A stretch of DNA of 64,000 bases from Arthrobacter sp. MYb229 (GTDB taxonomy: Bacteria > Actinomycetota > Actinomycetes > Actinomycetales > Micrococcaceae): assembly GCF_002975405.1 (NCBI RefSeq), contig NZ_PCPS01000001.1:372001-436000 (forward strand), given 5' to 3'. Numbering within the stretch: the first letter of the stretch is position 1; the number at the start of each line of letters is the position of its first letter. Below are positions 52,379 through 60,269 of the stretch, piece by piece. The notes under the pieces are model-generated. The model made no database searches, was not told the DNA's origin, and saw only the letters and a list, made by a program, of their open reading frames with translations. The translations under genes were made by a program, and so were the position numbers.

Positions 52379-52391
52379 GCCTGAAACTATA
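52379..52391 (-). promoter_or_regulatory. Promoter of the exporter leader
   Basis: Minus-strand TATAGT ends 7 nt before the leader ATG at 52378. Confidence 0.55.
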
Positions 52392-52447
52392 CATGGTGCC
52401 GATGCGCCGCATTCCGGAATTTCCGCCGGGCTGCCCGGGAGAGTGGA

Positions 52448-53098
52448 TCAGCAGGAGGCGGCTTGCGCGACGGTGAAATGCTGGCCGCCGCCGGGGCTCT
52501 CGAGTTCGTCGAGCACGGAGATGGCTAGGTCGGCCGCGGTGATCCGCGAGATGCCATGCGCATCGGTGAGCAGTGTGCCCCGCCCGCGCCGATATCCGCC
52601 CGTGCGCTCGCCGGGTTCGAGAATCGCCGGCGGGCTCAGGTAGATCCATCCGCTGTAGGGGTGCCTCTGGCAGGTTTTGAACTGGTCGAGGCTGGCCTGC
52701 GCGACGTGCTTCCACGCAGCGGGCACGTAGTCGGGGTCTTCGATCAAGAGCCGGCCGGGATCCGTCGGGGAGCGCAGCGGTGCCGCGCCGCCGACGATCA
52801 GCACCCGAGTGCCGTGCTGCTCGGCGGCGTCCAAAACGCCTCGGGTGAGCGGCGCCAATCGGGACTCTTCGCCCGGGCCGAGCCGGATGGCGAGCACCGC
52901 CGCGTCGGCCTTGCCGAGCACCGGGTGCAACGCTGCGGTGTCGGCTGCATCAACGGCCAGTGTACTCAGTCGGTCGTGGCGAGGTGCTGCGGCGTGGTGC
53001 CCTCGGGAGAGCGCGATGACGTGGTGTCCGCGGTCGAGGGCTTCTGCGGCGATGGCTTTGCCGGCCATGCCGGTGGCGCCGAGAACTGCAATGTTCAT
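52448..53098 (-). CDS. NAD(P)-binding atypical SDR (NmrA/YwnB-like)
   Basis: A 216-residue protein starting MNIAVLGATGMAGKAIAAEAL, the GATGxxG dinucleotide loop, followed by HHVIALSR. RVLIVGGAAPLRSPTDPGRLL and ADLAISVLDELESP match flavin-reductase/NmrA-like SDRs. It overlaps the EamA gene by 4 bp (ATGA), so both form one operon. Confidence 0.85.
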   Translation of the reverse strand: MNIAVLGATGMAGKAIAAEALDRGHHVIALSRGHHAAAPRHDRLSTLAVDAADTAALHPVLGKADAAVLAIRLGPGEESRLAPLTRGVLDAAEQHGTRVLIVGGAAPLRSPTDPGRLLIEDPDYVPAAWKHVAQASLDQFKTCQRHPYSGWIYLSPPAILEPGERTGGYRRGRGTLLTDAHGISRITAADLAISVLDELESPGGGQHFTVAQAASC

Positions 53099-54015
53099 GC
53101 GGGGAACCGTGCTTTCTTCTTCGTTGGGCCCAGTTGACCGGCGACCATGGCGATGAGCGCGACGGCGAAGCCGAAAAGTTGGCCTGGTGTGAGGACCTCG
53201 GCGGCGATGGCCGCGCCGAGGGTTGCGGCTACCAGCGGGGAAAGCAGCCCGAGCAGTGCGGTCGCGGTCACCGGCAGCCGGCGGATGCCGGAGAACCATA
53301 GTCCGTAGGTCAACAGCGTGCCGATCAGGCTCAGCCACAGGTATCCGGCGACCGCCGGGCCATCGATGCCCGGCGGGATTCCGTCGAAGAGCATGGCCGG
53401 GATGAGCAGCAGCAGTCCGGCGGCGGTGAGCTGCCAGCCGGCGAGTCCGATCGCCGAGACGCCCTCGGGCCTGCCCCATTTCTTCGTGAGCACGACGCCG
53501 GTGCCCATCGAGGCGGCCCCGGCTAGGCCCGCGAGGATGCCGAGGGGATCAAGCCCCGCGTCGGGACCGAGCACCACGAGGCCGACCCCGGCCATGCCGC
53601 CGAGGCCCCAGATGACCCGCCATGCGGAGAGCTTTTCGTGCAGGATTGCCACGGCGAGCAGCGCCACCACGATCGGCTGCGACGCACCCAAGGTGGCGGC
53701 GATGCCGCCGGGCAGGCGCTGGGCGGCGAGGAACAAGAGTGGAAAGAACGCGCCCATGTTCAGCGTGCCGAGAACCAGGGACTTCCACCACCAGGACCCG
53801 CGCGGCAGCCGCCGGGCGATCAGCAGGGCGAGCAACCCGGCGGGCAGTGAGCGCATCAGCGCCGCGAAGAAGGGATGCCCCTCGGGCAGCAAGTGCGTCG
53901 TGACGATGTAGGTCGTGCCCCATACGGCCGGGGCGATCGCCGTCAGCAGCGTCCAGCCGATGCGCGAGGGCAGCAGGGTGCCGGGAACTGGCAGCGGGAT
54001 CGTCGTTGTGTTCAT
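53095..54015 (-). CDS. EamA/DMT family transporter
   Basis: A 306-residue, ten-helix drug/metabolite transporter: TLLTAIAPAVWGTTYIVTTHLLPEGHPFF, LRSLPAGLLALLIARRLP, AFFPLLFLAAQRLPGGIAATLGASQPIVVALLA, and ATALLGLLSPLVAATLGAAIAAE are EamA blocks (split for length). Exporter of unknown metabolite. It is divergent from a LysR gene. Confidence 0.88.
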   Translation of the reverse strand: MNTTTIPLPVPGTLLPSRIGWTLLTAIAPAVWGTTYIVTTHLLPEGHPFFAALMRSLPAGLLALLIARRLPRGSWWWKSLVLGTLNMGAFFPLLFLAAQRLPGGIAATLGASQPIVVALLAVAILHEKLSAWRVIWGLGGMAGVGLVVLGPDAGLDPLGILAGLAGAASMGTGVVLTKKWGRPEGVSAIGLAGWQLTAAGLLLLIPAMLFDGIPPGIDGPAVAGYLWLSLIGTLLTYGLWFSGIRRLPVTATALLGLLSPLVAATLGAAIAAEVLTPGQLFGFAVALIAMVAGQLGPTKKKARFPA

Positions 54016-54017
54016 AT

Positions 54018-54043
54018 ATTCATCTTCTGTCGCACCGATGAAT
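54018..54043. promoter_or_regulatory. Possible LysR binding site
   Basis: ATTCAT (54018-54023) and ATGAAT (54038-54043) form an inverted repeat in the 78-bp divergent promoter between the EamA and LysR genes; further ATGAA copies follow. Confidence 0.4.
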
Positions 54044-54093
54044 GAGTCCAACACATTGTTGTCATGCCATCGATGAACTGCAATCATGAATGC

Positions 54094-54972
54094 ATGGAAC
54101 TTCAGCAGATGCGCTATGCGGTCGCGGTCGCCGAGGAACGCAGCTTCACCCGCGCCGCCGCGCGCTGCCACGTGGTGCAGTCCGCGCTCAGCCACCAGAT
54201 CAAGGCCCTGGAACGCGAACTGGGTCTCAGCCTATTTGCCCGCACCAGCCGCCGCGTCGAAGTCACCGCCGCCGGCGAAGCGTTCCTCGTCTCGGCCCGG
54301 CTGAGCCTCGAGGCTGCCGAACGCGCGGTCTCGGCTGCCGCCGCCGCGACCGGAGAGATCCGCGGCACGCTGACCATCGGGGTGATTCCGACGGTGACGG
54401 CGCTCGACATTCCCGCGGTGCTTGGAGCCTTCCACCGTGCACATCCAGCAGTGGGGATCAGGCTGCGCAGCGGAGGCAGCGACGAATTCATCGCAGCCAT
54501 CGCCGACGGAAGCATGGATGTGGCCGTGCTGGGGCTCCCCGGGGCGATACCGCACGGCGGGGTCGACGCCAGCGTGCTGGCGCGTGAACGGCTCGTCGCC
54601 GTCGTATCCGCGCAGCATGAGCTCGCCGGCCGACGCGAGCTGCGGCTGGCGGAGCTGGCCGAGGAGACGTTTGTGGACTTCCCCGTAGGCACAACCGGAC
54701 GAGCCCCCTCGGATCTTGCCTTCGCGGCGGCCGGGATCCGTCGTGAGGTCGCGTTCGAGGCGATGAGCACCGACCTCATGCTGGGCCTGGTGCGCAGCAA
54801 CCTCGCCATCGCGCTCCTCTCCCCGGCGGTGATCCCCGACAGCGGCGACTTCCGCGCCATCCCGATCAGCGACGGGCCGACGCGCATCGAGTACCTGGCG
54901 TGGAGCGGCTTCAACCTCTCGCCGGCGGCCAAGGCCTTTCTGGACGGTCTGCATGGTTCTGCAAGCGCCTGA
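54094..54972 (+). CDS. LysR family transcriptional regulator
   Basis: A 292-residue LysR regulator: MELQQMRYAVAVAEERSFTR, AAARCHVVQSALSHQIKALERELG is the winged HTH; GTLTIGVIPTVTALDIPAVL opens the ligand domain. The divergent EamA/NAD-binding operon is its natural target. Confidence 0.92.
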   Translation: MELQQMRYAVAVAEERSFTRAAARCHVVQSALSHQIKALERELGLSLFARTSRRVEVTAAGEAFLVSARLSLEAAERAVSAAAAATGEIRGTLTIGVIPTVTALDIPAVLGAFHRAHPAVGIRLRSGGSDEFIAAIADGSMDVAVLGLPGAIPHGGVDASVLARERLVAVVSAQHELAGRRELRLAELAEETFVDFPVGTTGRAPSDLAFAAAGIRREVAFEAMSTDLMLGLVRSNLAIALLSPAVIPDSGDFRAIPISDGPTRIEYLAWSGFNLSPAAKAFLDGLHGSASA

Positions 54973-55069
54973 ATCCCCACGGTCCGGGCCTCGCGGCGAC
55001 AATCGAATCGAGCCGGGCCGATCCACGACTTCAACCTCAGGCTCCGGGTTGAGATTCTCGAGATTGTGC

Positions 55070-55084
55070 CAGAATGATTTCATG
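55070..55084 (+). promoter_or_regulatory. Leaderless promoter of the acetyltransferase at 55082
   Basis: CAGAAT (55070-55075) ends 6 nt before ATG 55082. Confidence 0.45.
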
Positions 55085-55630
55085 ATTCTGCCGACCCCGA
55101 CCATGGAGACCGAACGCCTGCGCTTGCGTCCCTTCACGGATGCCGACACGGAGGACCTTTTCGCCTTGCAAAGCGATGCCCAGGTGCTGCGCTATTGGGA
55201 CTCGCCGCCCTGGGATGACCGGGCGTCGATCGCCCGCTTCATGGCGGGGTGCAGGAAAATGGCGGAGGAAGGCAGCGGTGCCCGCGTGGCCATTGAACGC
55301 CGCTCCGACCAGGCATTCGTCGGCTGGTGCACGCTGAACAGCTGGAATCCGGCATTTCGAAGCGCTTCTCTGGGATATTGCCTCAACCAGGCCGCCTGGG
55401 GCAACGGCTATGCGACGGAAGCGGGACACGCCCTGCTGCGCTGGGCGTTCGGCGCCTTCGACCTCAATCGCATCCAATCCGAGGTCGATACCCGCAACGC
55501 CGCATCGGCTCGGGTGCTCGAAAAGCTGGGCTTCCGCTTGGAAGGCACCTTGCGCGAGGACTGCATTGTCGATGGCGTGGTATCCGATTCCTGGGTGTAT
55601 GGCTTGTTGGGCAGCGAGTGGGCCGGTTGA
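55082..55630 (+). CDS. RimJ/RimL-type GNAT acetyltransferase
   Basis: A 182-residue GNAT: METERLRLRPFTDADTEDLF, SASLGYCLNQAAWGNGYATEAGH, NRIQSEVDTRNAASARVLEKLGF, RLEGTLRED (family end motif). ATG 55082 fits the -10 position and the family start. Substrate unknown. Confidence 0.88.
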   Translation: MILPTPTMETERLRLRPFTDADTEDLFALQSDAQVLRYWDSPPWDDRASIARFMAGCRKMAEEGSGARVAIERRSDQAFVGWCTLNSWNPAFRSASLGYCLNQAAWGNGYATEAGHALLRWAFGAFDLNRIQSEVDTRNAASARVLEKLGFRLEGTLREDCIVDGVVSDSWVYGLLGSEWAG

Positions 55631-55776
55631 GGGGCACATGGCCGCAACGGAACATGGCGATGTCAAGGGGCTCGGGCAATTGATCTGGAGCCTTTGACGC
55701 ACCCGTCGTGCGGCTGCCCGCCGAGGTAGCAGGGCGTCGGCCGCGTGCCTGGCCTTTCGAGGACTGGAGGAGCCCC

Positions 55777-55815
55777 TGACATATTGGTCAGTATGCGCTG
55801 TATAGTCATTGTATG
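55777..55815 (+). promoter_or_regulatory. cmtR-like promoter/operator
   Basis: TATAGT (55801-55806) ends 6 nt before ATG 55813. TGAC-ATATTG-GTCA (55777-55790) is an inverted repeat just upstream, near a CTGACA -35 candidate. Confidence 0.55.
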
Positions 55816-56172
55816 CTGACTATTGCTTCTCGTCTGGATGTCATGAACCGGCTCGGCCGGGCCATGGCCGATCCGACCCGCTCCCGCATCTTGATGACCC
55901 TGCTCGGTGGGGCGAGCTACCCGGCGGTGCTGTCGCGGGAACTGGAATTGACCCGCTCGAACGTCTCGAATCACCTGGCCTGCCTGCGCGACTGCGGGAT
56001 CGTGGTCGCCGAACCCGAGGGCCGGCAAACCCGCTACGAGATCGCCGACCCGCACCTCGCCGCGGCGCTCACCGCGCTGGTGGACGTGACCTTGGCCGTG
56101 GACGAGAGCGCGATATGCCTGGATCCGGCCTGCGCGGTTCCCGGCTGCTGCGCAAAGGGTGCCGTGCAGTGA
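55813..56172 (+). CDS. cmtR: CmtR-type ArsR-family metal sensor
   Basis: A 119-residue ArsR/SmtB repressor. ADPTRSRILMTLLGG and LELTRSNVSNHLACLRDCGI form the winged helix. C57 and C61 (HLACLRDC) and C102 (AICLDP) fall at exactly the positions of the Cd/Pb-binding cysteines of Mycobacterium tuberculosis CmtR; extra Cys follow (PACAVPGCC). It is leaderless and its stop overlaps the cation transporter start, so it probably derepresses that gene on Cd/Pb stress. Confidence 0.88.
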   Translation: MLTIASRLDVMNRLGRAMADPTRSRILMTLLGGASYPAVLSRELELTRSNVSNHLACLRDCGIVVAEPEGRQTRYEIADPHLAAALTALVDVTLAVDESAICLDPACAVPGCCAKGAVQ

Positions 56173-56852
56173 TGGCCGCGGAACTCACGCTGGCACGGAG
56201 GGACGTGCTGCGGCGGCGGATCAAGATCGTCGTGGCAATCACGATCTCCTGGAACGTGATCGAAGCCGTGATCGCGCTGATCGCCGGTTCGGCCGCCTCC
56301 TCGGCGGCGCTGATCGGCTTCGGACTGGACTCGATCGTCGAAGTCCTTTCTGCCGCGGCGGTGGCTTGGCAGTTCGCCGCGCCGGACCCCGAACGGCGGG
56401 AGAAGGCCGCGCTGCGGGTCATCGCGGTCTCGTTCTTCGCTTTGGCTGCCTACGTCTCGGTGGATGCCGTGCTTTCGCTCTCCGGGCTGCGCGAGCCGGA
56501 ACACTCCCCGGTGGGTATCGCGATCGCCGGGTTGAGCCTCATCGCCATGCCGCTGTTCAGCTGGTTCGAGCGCCGCACGGGCCGCGAGCTCGGGTCCGCC
56601 TCCGCGGTCGCAGATTCCAAGCAGACCCTCATCTGTGCCTACCTGAGCGCCGCCCTGCTCGCCGGCCTGCTGCTCAACAGCCTGCTCGGATGGGCATGGG
56701 CCGACTCGGTCGCCGCACTCGTGATCGCCGTCTTTGCCGTCCGCGAAGGAGTCGAAGCGTGGAAGGGCGATGCCTGCTGTGCCGCCCCGCTGGCCGTGCT
56801 CACCGGGGAACTGAAGGCAGAGGGGTGCAGCGATGATTGCGGTGACCACTGA
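56172..56852 (+). CDS. Cation efflux (CDF-like) transporter
   Basis: A 226-residue membrane protein with about six helices: VVAITISWNVIEAVIALIAG, GFGLDSIVEVLSAAAVAWQ, SWFERRTGRELGSASAVADS, WADSVAALVIAVFAVREGVEAW. The helix Asp/Glu residues fit cation-diffusion-facilitator metal sites. The C-terminus is Cys-rich (GDACCAAP, EGCSDDCGDH), suited to soft metals. ATG 56172 shares one base with the cmtR-like stop (TGATG). Confidence 0.8.
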   Translation: MAAELTLARRDVLRRRIKIVVAITISWNVIEAVIALIAGSAASSAALIGFGLDSIVEVLSAAAVAWQFAAPDPERREKAALRVIAVSFFALAAYVSVDAVLSLSGLREPEHSPVGIAIAGLSLIAMPLFSWFERRTGRELGSASAVADSKQTLICAYLSAALLAGLLLNSLLGWAWADSVAALVIAVFAVREGVEAWKGDACCAAPLAVLTGELKAEGCSDDCGDH

Positions 56853-56874
56853 CCGAGCCAAAAGCTTCCCGATT

Positions 56875-56891
56875 GCTAATCTGGGAAGATG
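56875..56891 (+). promoter_or_regulatory. Leaderless promoter of the gene at 56889
   Basis: GCTAAT (56875-56880) ends 8 nt before ATG 56889; weak match to TANNNT. Confidence 0.35.
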
Positions 56892-57296
56892 AACATTCGG
56901 CGAGCCGTGCTTCGCGGCCTGATGCTGTGGTTGATCTTCTCGCTGGTCGGGATCGGCATCGTGGCGGTACCCGACAGTGGTGGTGCGGTTTTCCGGCTGA
57001 GCCAGGGGCATGGGCCTTCGCCGTGGGATCTGCTCGGTATCGCGATGCTGCTGCTCGGCTGGGTCCTTTTCCTCGTGCCGCTTATCCGGGCCCGAGCGCT
57101 GTGGCCGGTTCCCGGTCTCGTCCTCGGCGGGTTCTTGGCCGGCCTGGCAATAGTAGTGTGGTCGGTGCTCTCGGATACCGGATCGTGGTGGATTCTTGGT
57201 GCCTCGCTATCAGCCGGGGTCCAGCTGGTGGCCGCAATTGCTGTCGCCGCCGGGCGGGGCCCCACCCTGCGCGGAATTCGGCCGCAACGGAAATAG
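56889..57296 (+). CDS. Four-TM membrane protein of unknown function
   Basis: A 135-residue protein with four hydrophobic helices (LMLWLIFSLVGIGIVAV, LLGIAMLLLGWVLFLVPL, VLGGFLAGLAIVVWSVL, LSAGVQLVAAIAVAAG) and a basic tail. No family recognised. Confidence 0.6.
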   Translation: MNIRRAVLRGLMLWLIFSLVGIGIVAVPDSGGAVFRLSQGHGPSPWDLLGIAMLLLGWVLFLVPLIRARALWPVPGLVLGGFLAGLAIVVWSVLSDTGSWWILGASLSAGVQLVAAIAVAAGRGPTLRGIRPQRK

Positions 57297-57364
57297 CCCC
57301 AAGGCAGCTCATGGCACGGGCCACCACATCCGGGTGCGGAGCTGCAACCGGTCGGCGACGGCGG

Positions 57365-58087
57365 CTACTTCGAGGCTAGCTGCCGTTGAATCCGCCGCCC
57401 GGTGCAGAAGCCCACGATCGGTTGCAATGCGATGCCGAGCGCCGCGAGCACGATCCACAGGGCCAGATTCGCCTCGGCAGGCGGGGACATGAACAACCTG
57501 GAGCCAAGCCACATGCCGATACCGGTGACGGCAAACAGGAATACGTAACCGAGGAGCTTGCTCGGCATTTTGCTGGCCGTCATCCCCAAGAGGGCCAATG
57601 ACGACCAGAAGAACGAGGCGATGACAAACAGCGCCGACAACCCAAATGCCAGCGGCTCAGAGATGTACCAAGCGGCAACGGTTGTGCCGTAGATATTTTG
57701 GTCAACGGCTATGGGCCAGCTGATCATGAAGATCAGCATCAGCAGGACTGCAACCAGCGTGGAGAGCATTAAGAGCTGAGGCAGGCCTTTGGCGGGCAAT
57801 CCCGAATCCGGGCGCTTGGAGTCAACGCCCAGGAAAGTGAAGAGCAATGCGCACATGGCGACGGCGATGCCGGACCATGCGCCATCTCGCTGGACTTCAT
57901 TGATGTGGTTTGTGGTCAGGAGCCCGGTAGCGGAAAGCAACACCAAGATGGTCCCCATGACCGCGACGAAGATCGCCTTGTAGAACATCGTCCGGAGCAC
58001 CGGAATCCAGATCAGCGGCGAATCACCCTTGGCGCGCTTTGACGTTTGCTGATCCGATTTTGCTGCGCGTCGGTTAAGGGAACCCAT
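57365..58087 (-). CDS. Multi-TM membrane protein of unknown function
   Basis: A 240-residue protein with a Lys-rich N-terminus and about six hydrophobic helices (AIFVAVMGTILVLLSATG; LLMLSTLVAVLLMLIFMIS; FGLSALFVIASFFWSSLALLG and others). No motif recognised. It follows the CDP-alcohol phosphotransferase gene by 29 nt and probably shares its mRNA. Confidence 0.65.
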   Translation of the reverse strand: MGSLNRRAAKSDQQTSKRAKGDSPLIWIPVLRTMFYKAIFVAVMGTILVLLSATGLLTTNHINEVQRDGAWSGIAVAMCALLFTFLGVDSKRPDSGLPAKGLPQLLMLSTLVAVLLMLIFMISWPIAVDQNIYGTTVAAWYISEPLAFGLSALFVIASFFWSSLALLGMTASKMPSKLLGYVFLFAVTGIGMWLGSRLFMSPPAEANLALWIVLAALGIALQPIVGFCTGRRIQRQLASK

Positions 58088-58116
58088 CTGACTATTCTGC
58101 CTCAATGCGGCGGGAG

Positions 58117-58692
58117 CTAGGGTGCCTTGCGCTGTTCGCTGGCGGTCTTCCGCATGATCCGCAGGTAGCCGAAACCGACGAACAGATGCAGCAGGGCACC
58201 AGCGGCGAGAATGTAGATACCCGGGGTGAAGAGTACCGAAAGCTGTTCGATGCGCCCCAGCGCAACACAGGCCAAGCCCAGCATCATGATCCCTGTTCTG
58301 ATCTTTCCAAGCCATGTTGATTCCGGCGGGGAAGACAGGCGCAAGAAGAAGTAGGTGCACAGCAAGGTCAGATCGGTGATGAAGATGGCCAACCCGATCC
58401 ACAGCGGAACCGATCCGTTCAGCACAAAGGCGATGGCGATGGCAACGATTCCCAGGCGGTCGGCGATGGGATCGAGCAGAATGCCGAGCCGGGAAACCTG
58501 GCCGAACTTGCGTGCGATGAAACCGTCGATCCAATCGCTCAGGCCGAAGGCCAGCAGCAAGATGGCGGTGAGCACCGGCCGCGTATCGGAGATCAGGTAG
58601 CCGCAGATGGGTATGACTAGCAGGAAGCGGAGCACCGTGATGGCGTTGGGGATCGTTGCCCAATCATGCTTACGTCCCGAGCGCATCGCCAC
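58117..58692 (-). CDS. CDP-alcohol phosphatidyltransferase family protein
   Basis: A 191-residue membrane enzyme with the CDP-OH-P motif: LSDWIDGFIARKFGQVSRLG and ILLDPIADR give the D-x2-DG-x2-AR-x8-G-x3-D-x3-D pattern. It transfers a phosphatidyl-type group from a CDP-linked donor to an alcohol in phospholipid synthesis, similar to PgsA. The acceptor alcohol is not determinable. Confidence 0.88.
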   Translation of the reverse strand: MAMRSGRKHDWATIPNAITVLRFLLVIPICGYLISDTRPVLTAILLLAFGLSDWIDGFIARKFGQVSRLGILLDPIADRLGIVAIAIAFVLNGSVPLWIGLAIFITDLTLLCTYFFLRLSSPPESTWLGKIRTGIMMLGLACVALGRIEQLSVLFTPGIYILAAGALLHLFVGFGYLRIMRKTASEQRKAP

Positions 58693-58857
58693 CGTTTTCT
58701 CCTTTTCTCCTACGTTGAACGATTGCTTACTGTGGAGAAAATTACAAGAGCTCGGGGGGCTTCGCGGGGATTAAAACACTGATTGGAAGCCACCCTAGAG
58801 TGCGGATACGGTCACTGGTACGCTGAGCCTTGTTCAGCGACTCCAAGGAGAACCCAC

Positions 58858-59625
58858 ATGTCTGATGTCACACAGCTCGCCCAGCAGCTCGCCGACCTGC
58901 ACGATTCCGGCCGTACTTTGGTTCTTCCCACGGTTTGGGATACCTGGAGCGCCAATGTTGCGGTCAGTGCGGGATTTGAAGGTCTCACCATCGGAAGCCA
59001 CCCCGTAGCTGACGCCACGGGCAGCGCAGATGGCGAAAAGATGGACTTCAAGGATTATCTGCGCCACAGCCAGGTCATTATGGATTCGGTCAACATCCCG
59101 GTCAGCGTCGATGTTGAATCCGGCTACGGACTGGAACCAGCGGAACTTATCGGGCGGCTTCTCGATGCTGGCGCCGCCGGTGCGAACATCGAGGATGTGG
59201 TGCACTCCGAGTCAAAGCGCGTGCGCGATCGCCAGGAACATGCCGACTACATTGCCGCCGCGCGCCAGAGCGCCGATGAGGCGGGTGTTTCCTTCGTCAT
59301 CAATGGGCGTACCGACGCGTTGAAGTTCGGCACCGACGTCTTCGCGGACCCCGCGGAAGAAGCGATCGCGCGGGTGAAGCTCATGGAGCAGGCCGGCGCG
59401 CGTGCAGTCTACCCCGTGGGGCTGAGCACCGCCGAACAGGTCCGGCGCTTTGTCGAAGCGGTGCAGATCCCGGTCAACGTCACGGCTCATCCGGTCAAAG
59501 CCCACGGCGCAGGGAACCTCGCGGAGCTCGGCTCGCTCGGAGTTCGCCGCGTGACCTTCGGCCCGCTATGGCAAATATGGTTGGCAGAACTTTCCGCGGC
59601 GGAACTGGCCAAATGGGTCAAGTAG
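58858..59625 (+). CDS. Isocitrate lyase/PEP mutase family protein
   Basis: A 255-residue TIM-barrel enzyme: LVLPTVWDTWSANVAVSAGF, IPVSVDVESGYGLEPAELIG (metal Asp/Glu), GAAGANIEDVVHSESKRVRD, VINGRTDALKFG. It resembles oxaloacetate-decarboxylase-like or PEP-phosphomutase-like proteins. CCAAGGAGAA upstream supports ATG 58858. The exact reaction is unknown. Confidence 0.87.
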   Translation: MSDVTQLAQQLADLHDSGRTLVLPTVWDTWSANVAVSAGFEGLTIGSHPVADATGSADGEKMDFKDYLRHSQVIMDSVNIPVSVDVESGYGLEPAELIGRLLDAGAAGANIEDVVHSESKRVRDRQEHADYIAAARQSADEAGVSFVINGRTDALKFGTDVFADPAEEAIARVKLMEQAGARAVYPVGLSTAEQVRRFVEAVQIPVNVTAHPVKAHGAGNLAELGSLGVRRVTFGPLWQIWLAELSAAELAKWVK

Positions 59626-59660
59626 CCCGTCGCGAAAGGTAATTTGCGCTGGAGTGCACT

Positions 59661-59693
59661 CCTCGATCGGGATGGCTAACTTCCCGATCGAGG
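59661..59693 (+). terminator. Hairpin behind the PEP-mutase-family gene
   Basis: CCTCGATCGGGA (59661-59672) pairs perfectly with TCCCGATCGAGG (59682-59693); no T-run. Confidence 0.6.
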
Positions 59694-59742
59694 ATGACCG
59701 ATCCCCTGGGGGAGCGGCTGGCCCCCGAGGTGGCTTCAGCGA

Positions 59743-60246
59743 TCAGGCCAGGGTTCCGGCCGCGTAGGCGGCCTGTCCGACATGCTGGATTGCATCGTCG
59801 AGCATGGAGAGCAGCCGAACCCCGCGGGTCACCGGTGGCTCCCACGCGCGGTCGACGATCTCATCGAGCTGCGCTTCGCCCAAGGTTCGGACGTACCCGC
59901 TCAGCGCGGCGAGCGTTGCCTCGAGGTAGTCGAGCAGCAGCTGCTGGTCCTCGACGACAATGCTCCTCGCCTGCTCTCGGCTATGCCCGTAGCCGATGCC
60001 CATCCCGATCTCGCCAAGCTCAAACCGCTCGCCGAAGTCTTCCCAGACCTGGCGCCGGTCGTTGAGCTCGGCTAATTGCACATCGATTTCCCGGGCGCTA
60101 TGCCACAGCAGCCAGGCAATTGAATTCGGGTGTCCCGCAGGATGCGCGTTGAGCTGCGCGGCGCCGAGCGGTGGAAGATTTCGGGCGGCCGAAAGCGGCA
60201 GCGTAGCCAGCTGGATGAGCATCTCTTTGGAATCCATATTCCACAT
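59743..60246 (-). CDS. DinB/mycothiol-dependent transferase-like protein
   Basis: A 167-residue DinB-fold protein (DUF664/MDMPI type): NSIAWLLWHSAREIDVQLAEL, RSIVVEDQQLLLDYLEAT, LLSMLDDAIQHVGQAAYAAG, with three spaced His typical of the metal site. Many actinobacterial members use mycothiol. ATG 60237 is an alternative start. Confidence 0.8.
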   Translation of the reverse strand: MWNMDSKEMLIQLATLPLSAARNLPPLGAAQLNAHPAGHPNSIAWLLWHSAREIDVQLAELNDRRQVWEDFGERFELGEIGMGIGYGHSREQARSIVVEDQQLLLDYLEATLAALSGYVRTLGEAQLDEIVDRAWEPPVTRGVRLLSMLDDAIQHVGQAAYAAGTLA

Positions 60247-60269
60247 TGTGCCCCGCTCGCCGCGCTATG

